Origin: Mantis religiosa
Lineage: Eukaryota > Arthropoda > Insecta > Mantodea > Mantidae
Length of the DNA stretch: 64,000 bases
Assembly: GCA_030765055.1 (NCBI GenBank)
Contig: CM060950.1
Location: 271,441,384 to 271,505,383 of the forward strand
Direction of reading: 5' to 3'
The position numbers and the translations under genes were made by a program. The notes under the pieces were generated by a model, which made no database searches, was not told where the DNA came from, and worked only from the letters and a program-made list of their open reading frames with translations. The stretch's first letter is position 1. Each line of letters starts with the position of its first letter. This document shows, one piece after another, positions 46,735-60,093 of the stretch.

Positions 46735-46980
46735 CAGAGCGAGGAAGCCGAAGCTTCTGACCTGAGAGATGAAATGAGGGTTGAGGGGTTGTCCCAACGC
46801 CTGAGATGGATGATTGATGGAGCAACTAGTGGAATGATGTAGGGGAAAACCAGAGGACCCGGAGGAAAACCCACCCCAGCGCCGTGTTGTCTACCACAAA
46901 TCCCACTTTGCGGTCGCCTGGGACCGAACCTGGGCCGCCTACGTGAAGCCAATCGGTGTAACCACTCAGCCATAGCGCCC
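46735..46980 (-). repeat. tRNA-derived SINE, family B, copy 3
   Basis: Reverse-oriented. The complement of the B box (CTGGGACCGAACCTGGGCCG) is at 46918-46937, the A-box complement (ACCACTCAGCCA) at 46961-46972, and the body has GCGCCGTGTTGTCTACCACA. Its tail is longer than in the 12110 copy. Confidence 0.85.
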
Positions 46981-47068
46981 TGTGAAAATAATAAAAATTA
47001 CACGCCTGATAAGGCATTAAACTTTAAAAAAACCAAACAATATCTGAAGCTTCTTAACATTAAAGAAT

Positions 47069-49006
<1,938 letters not shown>

Positions 49007-49143
49007 AGTTCCATTATGGTCGACAAGTGAACGTCGAGCGCGCAGGTTGTGTCTGAACGCTCTTCTTACAAATCACGTGTTTTTATAGTTAGCTGTGTCA
49101 GCTAGCTTTTTATATTGTTCATTGCTATATATCATATATCTAC

Positions 49144-50667
49144 ATGGCTCTACAAACGGATGATGCCAGCAGAATATTATATTCAGCGCTAAATGTATTA
49201 AATAACGAGACGAACTTCCAGGATAGCTCCAATTCTACGCTACAACTGACGTCATCTAATCAGCACTACCAATCTCAACTGTCTTCTGCTACCGGGGATC
49301 ATACAGTAAGTAAACCAATACTACGACCATCTCAACTTCACTCACTTCAGCCCCTTAATACACTAAATAACTCCGTGCAGCACGACGATGATACAATGGC
49401 AGAATCTGCCCCATCTGACTGTTTAGAGCGCAGCCAACGCTCGCAGCCCTCTCTCACCCAGGGTTCACAACAAAACAAACGCCGATGCACTACCTCTGTT
49501 TCCAAACAACCTACTCTCTCACGCTATGCATACCCAATTCCTACATCTAATCGCTTCAATCCTTTAAGTGAAGCACCAGACCACGACTCTTCTGACACAG
49601 TCTCCATCTCTCAGAAAGAGAAAATTCCTCCTATATGTGCCCGCAATGTACACAATTATCAATTGCTACTACAAGATGTACAAAAATGTGTCTTACCTGA
49701 ATTTCACACTGAGCTACGGGGAGCCATTCTTAAGGTCTACACTTCGACGTCCACAGACTGCCGCAACCTTACCTCGTACTTGACATCAATTAAGCAAGAA
49801 TACTGCACATTTCACAACCCTTCAGACAAACTTTTTTCAGTCGTCATACGCAACCTAACGCGATCCCTCAGTGACCAAGAGATTTATGATGAACTTTGTG
49901 CTCAGAACTTCCCTGTTCGTAAAGTTACACGTTTGCTACGTAAGAACAAGGAACCGATGCCTATTTGTGTGTTTGACCTCCTTAACAATGACCAAGGTAA
50001 ACATATTCTTAATCTATCCCGACTACTGTAGAGCGTAGTCAAAGTAGAACATCACTGACACAATACTGAACTGCCTCAGTGTACTAACTTCCAAAACTAT
50101 GGACACACCAAAAATTACTGCCACCTAGAGCCCCACTGTGTTCGCTGCACAGGCAACCATCACTTTTATCAGTGCACGAAGCCCTCTACTACACCAGCTC
50201 AGTGTGTTAATTGCCAAAAAGATCATCCGGCAAACTATCGCGGTTGTTCACATTACTTACAGCTGAAGGAAAGACAGTCTCGGCGCTTTCAGCAGCAGAC
50301 AATACCATCCCGTTACAATTCACAGCAATCAACCTCGGCTTCTCAACAACAGCCACAGGTTCAGCAGCAACAAGCACAGCGTCCACAACAGCAACAACAA
50401 ACACGTCATAGTCCTTCCGCAACTGTTCCTTCTCCATCACGGACTTATTCACAGGTACTGACTGGGCGTTCACCTCCCTCTCAAGGACGTTCTTCAATTC
50501 CTTCACCAGAGAATTCTGCATATGCACCCCCGTTTTGGACTTCCTTGAAAGAAATGTATGCACCACTAGGTACTTCTCTGTGCAATCTGTTTTCTCCAGT
50601 TCTCCCAAAAATGCTGCAGCTTCTTCGTTCCCTTCTTTCTCCAATCTTCCGTAATGGCCACCCGTAA
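49144..50667 (+). pseudogene. LINE ORF1 (Gag-like, zinc knuckles)
   Basis: ATG at 49144, one frame of about 508 codons to TAA at 50665-50667, interrupted by TAG at 50029-50031 and TGA at 50064-50066. The N-terminal half is rich in Ser, Thr and Gln and low in complexity. Around residues 225-295 lies the globular part (VVIRNLTRSLSDQEIYDEL, an RRM-like segment common in Jockey ORF1). About residues 311-375 hold three zinc knuckles: the first (TNFQNYGHTKNYC) has Phe where the second Cys should be, the second is CVRCTGNHHFYQC, the third CVNCQKDHPANYRGC. The C-terminus is Gln- and Pro-rich. In related elements this protein coats the RNA and accompanies it to the target. Confidence 0.9.
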
Positions 50668-53643
50668 TTTTCATCTCTACGTCAGCTCACACTCCTGAAT
50701 TAGAACTCTAACGGTCTTCGGGTTAAACGTTCCTCCTTCATAGCATTTCTTACGCATCACAATGTTGATATAGCTTGTGTAACAGAGACACATTTTCTTC
50801 CCAATGAGAATTTCACTGTTCCTGGTTACGTCATTTTACGGCAGAACCGTGACGCAGATAAAGCATCTGGTGGAGTGGCTCTTCTGATCCGACGTTCTCT
50901 GAGTCACAGCGAGATATTTCTCCCACATGTGCCCAATTTGGAAGTGGTGGGTATTAAACTCTATTGTGCAGACGGTGGTCACTTTGTCATTCTTAGCGCA
51001 TACAAACAACCAAATCGCAGGCTGAATACTACATATCTCTCACTTCTCTTCCCTGCGGGGAACAGCACTCTTCTTCTAGGTGATCTCAACTGTAAGCGTT
51101 CCTCCTGGGGATGCCGAATGACAAATCCAAATGGCCAACTTCTGTTTACAGCCCTTGTTACTTATGGCCTATCGATATTGGCACCCGAAGATCCCATTTA
51201 TTTTCCTTCCAATCCCTTATTTGCCCGTGATATTATAGATATCGGTATACACCGTAATCTAAACCTGCCCACTTTTGTTTCTTCCATACCAGAGCTTGAT
51301 TCCGATCATTGCCCGGTGATTGTCACCTTTTCTATTCCACCTGTCTTCCACCAATTAGCTCCTAAGCTGCTCAACGGTTACATTCATTGGGAAACATTCC
51401 AGTCTCATCTGGATGCAACACTCACCAGTTCGTACCAACTTTTCACTAATCACGATGTGGATCTCGCGATACAGCACTTCACTAACACCATTTGCAGCTG
51501 CTCCCGACTTTCCACTTCTCCACATAGACGACATCATTCTTCCCCCTTCTTACCCCTCTCCATTTTAAGTCTCATCCGAGAAAAACACCATGTTCGTCGA
51601 CAGTGGCAACGGGACCGACAACCCTGGCTCCGTCGAAAGCTCGACGGGTGAAACTGGATTCGGAGCGACATTGTCTAGAGTCCTATGAGCGCTATCTTGC
51701 GTCACTTTCTCCTTCTGACCACACGCTGTGGGAGGCCACCAAACGTGTTATTCGTGAGAAGACTGTTGTACCGGCGTTGTCTGCAAGTGTGAAATATTGG
51801 CCGATCACTTTCAGCGTGTGTTTGCACTTCCCATATCAGCCGATGATGAGACTATTGCAGACGTGGAAAAGGAGCACTCGACCCACAGTATCACAAAGGA
51901 TTTCATTTACAAGCCCACGGGAACTATCTTCCCTGATTCGAGCCCTTCCCCTTAAGAAATCTCCCGGGCACGACATGGTTCCTCATATTGTTATCAAGAA
52001 GCTCACTAAAAAAGCAGTTGCATACTTGTCATCCATCCTCAATGCCCGTCTACGTCTCGGCTATTTTCCTCGCAACTGGAAGTTTGCGCATATAGCACTC
52101 TTCCATGAGCCCAATAAACCCGGCCGCGCCGTGGCTCAGTGGTTAGACCGCTTGGCTCTCACCAAGGCGGCCCGGGTTCGATCCCAGGCGACCGCAAGGT
52201 GAGATTTGTGGTGGACAACACGGCGCTTGGGCGGGTTTTCTCCGGGACCTCCGGTTTCCCCCGCCATCTCATTCCACCGGTGCTGCATCTTCATCTCATG
52301 TATCATCAGTGTCACCGCATGCGGTGCCGCATGTAGTAAAAGCGGGAGTTAACTACACACACCCAATAATCCCAAACACCTCCCCGAAAGCTATCGTCCT
52401 ATAAGTCTTGCCGACCCTCTCCAAGCTGTTTGAAAAAGTAATTCATCGCCGTCTTCTGTCTTACCTTAATCATAACCATGTTCTTCCGCCTTATCAACTT
52501 GGATCTCATCACAAACATTCCACTACCCATCAGATTTTACGATTAACTCAGTCAATTGTTCACGGCTTCGAGGCCCATCATTGTACCACGGCTGTCTTCC
52601 TTGATGTGGCACAGGCTTTCGACAAGGTTTTGGCATGATGGTTTGCTCCTTAAGCTCTACCGCATCGGTCTTCCTAATTACTTATCACATCTAATCCACA
52701 GTTTCCTCTACGACCGCATCTTTTCAGTACGCATTGGTGGAAAGCTTTCATCCCCACGTAATATTACCGCAGGTGTACCACAAGGTTTGATCCTCGCCCC
52801 GACTCTATTTAATATATACATTTCTGATATTCCTGACTTAGCTCCGACTTCTTTAGCTCTTTACGCTGATGACACAGTACTACATTATTCTCATGTTAAT
52901 CTCCAGCACGCACAAGTAGTACAGCTCTCTTTAGATCGCCTAACTCATTGGTTCAGCACTTGGCGGATCTCATTGAACCCTCAGGAAACCGAAGCTAAAA
53001 TCTCCACTCTTCACCGATAGACTCCGCTCACTCCGTTGCGTCTCTACAGGAACAAAGTCCCTTGGCTCTCCACTACAACTACCGTTAAATACCTTGAGTG
53101 CTTTTGGACACTCGACTGATCTGGCGTGCTCATATTGATCGTCTTATATCACAGGCCTCCGGGCGACTTTCCAAACTCTCACCTCTGTTGCATCGCCGTT
53201 CCAGCCTCGGCCTACAGTCTTCATTGTTGCTCTACAAATCACTCGTTCGTCCGCTTATTACATATGCCTGCCAAGTTTGGGGGGCCGCACACACATGTCA
53301 TTTGCGTCGTCTTCAGGTCATACAGAATCGCTTCATGCGCATTGCTACCAACGCTCCATGGTTCATCCGTAATCAGCAGCTCCATCACGAACTAGGACTG
53401 TTACCTCTTCACGACTACATTTGCAGGGTCGCTCGTCGTTTCTTTTCTACGCTGCAAGAAGTTCCAGGAGCTGTGCATTATAACATCGGCGTCCGCATGC
53501 GCCAGCCCTCACGCTTGAAGATGAGACTACTCCAGGACCTGCTTCTAAGTGATACATCAGATTCGAGTGATTCTAGTGCTAGATATCTATCTTACGTCTT
53601 CAATATTGACATAATTTCTCAGAGAGTATTAATGGAGTTCTAA
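50654..53643 (+). pseudogene. LINE ORF2 (endonuclease and reverse transcriptase)
   Basis: A possible start ATG at 50654 overlaps the end of ORF1. The APE-type endonuclease (50700-51370) shows NSNGLRVKRSS, CVTETHF, LLGDLNCKRSSWG and LDSDHCPVI, so the catalytic E, D-x-N and S-D-H are present; a frameshift and a stop lie just upstream. A frameshift near 51630 leads to the polymerase: KSPGHDMV, then the SINE at 52122-52361, LPESYRPISL, FLDVAQAFDKV (first Asp), ITAGVPQGLILAP and LALYADDTVLHY (YADD box). The C-terminal part (53098-53643) has LVRPLITYACQVWGA and IATNAPWFIRNQ. At least five frame breaks plus the SINE make it inactive. There is no RNase H, as in Jockey. Confidence 0.93.
52122..52361 (+). 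repeat. tRNA-derived SINE, family B, copy 4, inside the LINE
   Basis: 240 bp, very close to 12110-12352. Flanks CCCAATAAACCC (52110-52121) and CCCAATAATCCC (52362-52373) match at 11 of 12 positions. It interrupts the reverse transcriptase between the PNKP and NNPKHLPESYRP segments. Confidence 0.93.
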
Positions 53644-53755
53644 CTTAATGTAGTTAGGGGGTGGCCTGTTAGCCTACCCCTTCTTTTCACTCTGATCTGT
53701 AAAGCATTGTACTGCTGATTGATCAATAAGGAATTATAAAAAAAGTTCCATTATG

Positions 53756-54138
53756 TTCACCAACTTTCACCTTACTGGGGAAAGGGCGATACATTATATC
53801 CACACTCGGTAGTTGATCTTAAAATAATCAATAAGTTGCAGCTCATACATGGCAATGAATGAAATTCTAAGCAAATAATAGAAACTAAAGGGAAAGTGTA
53901 GGCATATACAGTTGAGATTCAACTGAAATAAAACGCGACTATCAAGTATACTCATATATGGGATGAAATATAAATCTTTTTTCTTTTCGTATCTCCTTTG
54001 TTTTTTATCAGCAACCACATCAGAACTTGAGAACGGCTGAACAGATTTGACAAATTTTGGTCTTGAAATATTTGTGTACATCCTACCTGAGAAAACCAGC
54101 GAAGGTCTTCAAAGCTATTTCAGTTACTATATAAATAG

Positions 54139-54169
<31 letters not shown>

Positions 54170-57100
54170 GGTAAAAATGAATTTGTAAGTCTTAACCACA
54201 AACCATAAATAGGTCTGGACTAATTTGGCTAATTCTTTTCTTCAAATATTCGTTTAAGTTATAGGAAGGTTCTTATGAAGAGAAACATTGGTAAAATTGT
54301 GTAGAAAAACGGAAAAACATTACTTTTTAGAAATTGATTTGTAGTCCTACTGAGGACTACTGAACCAAATAAAAAAATAAAAAAGAGAGCCTAATCACAA
54401 TATGAAGTAAAGAAGTATAAATTATATAGTAACTTTATAATTTATAAGCGTAACTTTAAATTTAATATAAACTACATGTATGCATACAGAATTTTGACCC
54501 TTTCTTTTTCTACGATATAAAGTTTATCTGTTTGAGAGTTCTCAATTAATGCGTCATATATCAAATTTCTTATATTTAACTTTGGTTGATTGTTTTATTT
54601 TGTGTGTTTATGCTCAGTTCAAGATTCATACCGCCTAAAAGACCCGGACGGAGCAATTTAAGCTAAGCTTCGGTCTAATCGAAGTGCACAGCAACAGAAG
54701 AGTGCAATGAAATTGAACGGACTAGAATATCACAAACACATGGTCAGCTAATAATCCTGCAGGCTTGAAACGGTTTTTAGTTACGATGTTTCAGTTAACT
54801 ACAGTGCCTACAAATGCACTGTTATCACGTCTATGAACTCAGTTTGCCGATATTGTAAGGCATTGAAATACAATGAAAAAAAGCTACTGGACTGTGTTGT
54901 GCAAATGACAAAGTTAAACTAGTGCCATTGGTTCCGCCAACAGAGCCATTGTACCTACTAGTTTCAGAAACAGGAACGGATTCCACACATTTCCTTACAA
55001 ATATACAAAACAACTGCTTCCAAATGACTTAATTTTGAGCAACACATGCAATTTGGGATAATTTCATGCCAACTTTCAAGGTAACATATAACAGGCTTAT
55101 TCTCAGCATTGCTTTGTTTATTTTAACAAAAATAATAAAGCTGTATTCTAAAGAATAAGTTTGTGGAACTGCCACAATTGACAGAACGACGTCTGTGGGT
55201 GTGCTAGTAAATTATAAATCCAGCGCAGTATCGTGGCTGCATTGTGCCTTTACTGACAATAGACAACCTGGCAATCCAAATATATCTGTGAGTGCCAAAT
55301 CGCTCTTAATTTCCGTCTGATAAATATATAATATTTATATACTAATATAAATCTATTTAAATAAAATATATTTTATGATATAGTTTATAATATATTGTAT
55401 ATACAACAATAAAGGAAATATATTCAAACCAAACCCCCCAAAATTAAAAACAATTGAGGAATTTGGCTCCCTTAAAAATAAATGAAATTAATTTATCTTC
55501 AACCTGCTATTATACTAATCTTGGAATAAAATTGATATCGAGGTCCTAGTATCTGAGCTGCCATATTATCCTATATCGGAAGCTTGTTTCAAATTTATTG
55601 CTTGCTTTCTTAGGGAATGCGAAGCTTCAAGAAAAGAAGAACGAAGTCTGAGAAAACATATTTACGTAGAATATAAATTCTCTTGTTTTCAATTTAGAAA
55701 ACTGAAAAGGGGTATTTAGTCTATTGGAGTTTAAATAAAGTATGGCTGAGAATAATTAAATGAAAATTAAAATTGAAGAATAAAGATTTAGTTTTGAAAG
55801 AAGAAAGAAAATAAAAAAAAGTTTGTGGTAGCGACAGATTTTGACATATAACAGAAATGAAGAAAACCATTGAAAAATTAAGATGAGAGATGGAAGGAAT
55901 AAATATGTTATTTTAAGATAAATACACGTTAAAAAGCCATGTAATTGCGATCGTTTGCAGAGAAATGATTTAGATTTTTAAATTAAAGAGCAGGACCTCA
56001 ACTATATTCTAAACTAATTTCCTAGAAGTATCTCTTGGGTTTATAAAGATATACAAAACTAAAAACTAGAAATATATGCGAAGTTTAAAATACCTAACTT
56101 TAGAAATTGTCATCCGTTATCAGGAATCAGCTTAAAATAGACGTGTTTAACGGATAGAAAGGGAAACTCTACCGCAAAGCCGTAGAAAGAGGAGTGGCGA
56201 AAACCTTAATTGGATGGTAAAAACTATGAAAGAACAAAAAGGATTAGAAGATGGGAATTTGGAGGAAAGACAAATAGGGAATCATAATTTGGATCTAGGA
56301 AAATTCTGCAGCACTGTAAATCTGATGTTGAGGTTTTGCTCGAAATTCATTGTGTAAATTTATGCTTTGTTTCAAATATTTCCCGCAAGTAATATGTGCG
56401 TAAGAAGTGTATAAATTGTCTGAGTTAGATTTCAGTAACAACACTAATGTAGTGTTATGCAGTGCGGTACAAATCTCCTGACATTTGGCTGGAAGCGTGT
56501 GTTTGCCATATCTCAATTTTTAGGCAATGTTGCGAGTTTGTGGAAAATGTCATCTCAACTTTATTAACAATAAAATCCCATCCCGTTACTTAAAGAATAG
56601 GGCAGCAGTATTGCGCCGAAGTTTATTTCAAACTGAACTGTCTACAAGCCTTCACCACCTACCTTGATATTTGTTATTCGCCGCCAGACCTCTATTCTTC
56701 AACCTGGTGGAGGTTTGAATCATAGACCTCGAATTAGCTGACAGTTTATATATCATATTTTATGTACCTATAAGAATTGTTGCAATAAATTTACAGCTTT
56801 CGGACAAAGTTTTGTTTCAAAGTTTGAATATTTGTTTTAGTAATTTAGAACATATCTCCGTGCAGCCGCTACCTCGTAAAAATCGTATAGTATTTGGTTC
56901 ATGAAATTCAGAAAACATGTGTCACTTGAGAAAATTTAAACCAAAAGAATAAACTGGTTTATATTAGCAGCTTATTTATTACTACAACAGCTGCTTTAAG
57001 TCCCCATTTAGATACAACGAAAGCACAAAATTAATTGTACATCAGTAAGAGAGCACAGATGTAAATTTGTCATTTTATATACGTGATCAGAAAAATCATT

Positions 57101-57400
57101 AATTTCTGTTGCTTTTCTGCAATAGGAAATACGCATGCGCACATAAGATATTGCGTTTCGGGTGTACTGTGCATGTGACGGTCTCACCTGCTGATATCCG
57201 TTAATTCTTCACACTTGAGGATTGGTGATTTGTGTCGTGATAGCGTAATGATTGAGTGATGTGTACCGCCATTTCTGCATTTGAGTTTACAGTTAAGAAG
57301 GCAGCGAACGATGCTTGTGCATTTTGAGCTAGTACAGCCACCAAAAGAATATTTTCACCAAAGTTGATTATTAGAGCTCGGGTTTTAAAGCACAATCAAA
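53756..57400. other. AT-rich stretch with a dispersed repeat and an (AT)n tract
   Basis: 54010-54120 resembles 27010-27160 (GAGAACGGCTGAACAGATTT, TTTTGGTCTTGAAATATTTG), and 54195-54300 holds a diverged further copy. 54139-54169 is an (AT)n tract. No coding frame with a domain was found. Confidence 0.5.
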
Positions 57401-57404
57401 TGGT

Positions 57405-57546
57405 GAAATAAGCATGCAAATAGGCACAAAAAATGAAACAAATAAGCACCAAAAATAAGCAAATAAAATAATATTTAATCATAAACTTATCGTTTGTTAG
57501 AATATTTCCTTACTCAAACTTGTTACAGTACACGAGAGAGAGATAG

Positions 57547-57598
<52 letters not shown>

Positions 57599-58195
57599 TT
57601 ATCTTGAGATTTTCTTGAGGGATGCTCCTCTGTTTTAATGAATAATTTTTTGTACTGTAAAAAGGATCTCTCAACGTCACTTGACGATACTGGAGTATGT
57701 GAAAAGCGCTACAGTTCTTTATGAACTCATTTCTCTTCGATATACGTTTCTGTACCAGAAGGTTTTCAAGAAATTTTACAGTGTTTCGTAACTAGGATTT
57801 TTCGTTAATATCTGCGTTTCTCAAAGGCAGCTTTCACAACACCCTGGGTATCTGAAGACAATGCTACTGAAATTTCATCTATCAAAGAAAATGAATGTTT
57901 CCAGGTATTATTTCGAGCTACCAACTGTGTTATAATATCATGCATTTTGGAGAAATGCTTGTGGATGTACTCTGTCTTATCTTGGATGCCAATATTAGCA
58001 AAACATTGTAATGGCAATGTTTCTTGAATCTTCTGCATCGAGAGTACAGCACTGTGTTATTTCATTGAAGTATTCTTCGTAGAATGATACAGCCTTTAAA
58101 CAAGAACCCGATCGATTTAAAACTGGCTGAGAAGGTAAATACAAATTTGGAAGGACCTCATGAAATTTTTGAACTCTAATTGACGACAGTAAAGC
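57405..58195 (-). pseudogene. hAT transposase C-terminus with subterminal ATAGGCA repeats
   Basis: On the minus strand from about 58195: IRVQKFHEVLPNLYLPSQPV, then KHFSKMHDIITQLVARNNTW and LIDEISVALSSDTQGVVKAA in a second frame (57805-58038), and further down SSDVERSFLQYKKLF at about 57640-57690. The last matches the SxDVERSFSxYK motif near the end of hAT dimerisation domains, as in CGGBP1-associated hAT transposases. Frames change at least twice. The N-terminal half is missing, possibly because of the SINE fragment at 58198. Sequence beyond the end (57410-57470) has repeated AAATAGGCA/AATAAGCA motifs, which I take as subterminal repeats. No TIR was identified. Confidence 0.65.
57534..57598. 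repeat. (GATA)n-(GA)n microsatellite
   Basis: Seven or so GATA units followed by GA repeats; it lies between the hAT coding end and the ATAGGCA motifs. Confidence 0.95.
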
Positions 58196-58197
58196 GG

Positions 58198-58345
58198 CAC
58201 AGGTGCGATCTCCCCTATGGGGTGCGGATTTTAAGTTCTGGGTGTAGGGCCGATGCCCACATAGCATCGTGAGTAAAGCGAAGAGCAACGTTCCGGTTGG
58301 GGAATGTCGAGATCCTGATTACATCTCCTCCCCGAGAACCTTGAT
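58198..58345 (+). repeat. SINE family D, 5'-truncated copy
   Basis: Shares GGATTTTAAGT, TAGGGCCGATGCCCAC, AGCATCGTGAG and TACATCTCCTCCCC with 18440-18590. The tRNA-like head is missing. Confidence 0.75.
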
Positions 58346-58349
58346 TTCA

Positions 58350-59490
58350 TTCACGATATAATCCAACTGTAAGAATTAATAAAAATAAATTAAAATTTTA
58401 CTAATTAAATCATAATTTCTAAACATTTCAAATTAAACTTAACTTCTTAATATATAAATTAAACAAAAATTAAAACTCATTTTAAAATAAGAATTAAGAC
58501 GTATCGTTCGAAAAATTACCCTCCTCCGCCTTATGAAAGTGGCCGTTTGGTACGCCTTGGTCCTCTTACGACTGTCGCGCCAGGGTTTACTTATTATTTT
58601 AATCAGGAACAGTACAAACACTCTCTTTACAATAGAGACAAGAATATCCACGTTTTTATATCGACTTCTAACTGTTTCAGCGAGACTATGTAAAAGTCTG
58701 AAGATAAATTGATGGCTATGAGTGAAAACTTACTTTTAAATTAATATGATTTGGATGAAATAAGCTACTTTAATTAAAAATCATAAAATAAGTAAGAAAA
58801 GACCGCATTTCAGCAAAAAAGCAGTTATAAGCATTTTGCTTAGAAATCCGGGGTCAAGTGATGATAATGTGAATTAGGACTAAGATGACGCCGAAACAAC
58901 TGGCAGAATGAACAGCGGATTGTACAATAAACAAACGCCTGCTTGATTTCCACATACATGTTGGGTTGCTAGGATCGATATTGATTTGCCCAGGCCACGG
59001 TTATTGATAATGTTATCTAAAATCCTGTCTTAGATGAGCTACTATTTGGGCTTATTTCAAGGTTAGCTAAGCAGATATCCTGCACTATTACCCGTTCCTG
59101 CACGCAACAGCGATTCTCGTGCCTTGCTCGATCGACTAGCTTTATGATGCTGCCTTATGCAGTATTAACGCTTAACATTCTAATTACTTCAGCCTAAAAA
59201 ACAAGTGTTAGCATTATATATTAGTTGGGTTTTATATTCTTCTAGATACTAACTGTTAATCGAGATAAAAGTGCTTTGAACATACATACATTTAATAATA
59301 CGTGTAACAATTTAGAAGTTTAAAATAATTCAAAATTTTAAGAAGCGGATTGCTTTGTTATGGTTTTAAAATCTCATACTCCTTGCATGATATTGAAAAA
59401 AAAAAAACAAATAGGCATGCCACTTGTAAAAGGTATTTGCAGATTCAAACGAATAACAAAGAATATCTCAGAAATCAACAACACCACAAT
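58350..59490. other. No recognised feature
   Basis: AT-rich; the minus frame at 58439-58651 has no domain. Confidence 0.5.
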
Positions 59491-59496
59491 TTTTGT

Positions 59497-59722
59497 TGTG
59501 TTTAACGCCCATTTTTACTATATATTGCAGAACAGGTGGTGATACTGCTGATATATGAAATAAAGATGCACCGGTAGAATGAAATGGTGGGGGAAATCGG
59601 ATCAGTCGGATGAAACCCGCCCCTACGCCGCTTTGTCCAAGATTAACCCTCAGTCACTAGAGATCGAACCCGGGACGCTTTGGTGAGAGTCGAGTGGTCT
59701 AACCACTCAACCACGGCACGGC
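59497..59722 (-). repeat. tRNA-derived SINE, family B, copy 5
   Basis: Reverse-oriented; begins with the complement of the tail (GTTTAACGCCCATTTTTACT) and ends with the complements of the B box (GAGATCGAACCCGGG) and A box (CTAACCACTCAACCACGGC). More diverged than copies 1 and 4. Confidence 0.85.
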
Positions 59723-59724
59723 CA

Positions 59725-60091
59725 GTACAAAAATATTGACATAAGTTGCACGCTTTAACGAGATCCACCTTTTCGTGTAGTATTTACACATTTTAAGCAT
59801 ATATTTGAATACATATTGTTAGAAAACAAAACACCAACGAAAACTTTTCCGTGTGAAGGTAGGTTGGGGTGGGGTAATAGTGCTGAAATTCTTTTTTTCC
59901 TCATCCTTGACTGGGTGTACCAACAGCCGTATAAGAAACTTTTCGTTTTGAGTTTTGCTGTCCACAGATATTCCGGGCGTGCACATATTTTTCAGTTTTT
60001 CTTCGATCCAAGGGGAGCTTCAAATATATATTTCCTTTGGAAATGTTCACGATATTTTTGTGTGTAATGTATAAGTAGTAGAGAAAGGCAC
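59725..60091. other. No recognised feature
   Basis: AT-rich flank of the mariner element. Confidence 0.5.
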
Positions 60092-60093
60092 TA

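Larger units (their letters stand above)
49019..53743 (+). mobile_element. Full-length Jockey-like LINE, inactivated
   Basis: Flanked by AGTTCCATTATG at 49007-49018 and 53744-53755, the duplication left by target-primed reverse transcription. A 125-bp 5' UTR starts GTCGACAAGTGAACGTCG. ORF1 (nucleic-acid-binding) and ORF2 (endonuclease, reverse transcriptase) overlap slightly, and a short 3' UTR ends in an A run. A family B SINE lies within ORF2. Both ORFs have stops and frameshifts. This element is a relative of the truncated tails at 20189 and 27760. Confidence 0.95.

Noticed and set aside
50207..50674. A 155-codon minus-strand gene
   Set aside because: It is the antisense shadow of the Gln/Ser-rich C-terminus of LINE ORF1.
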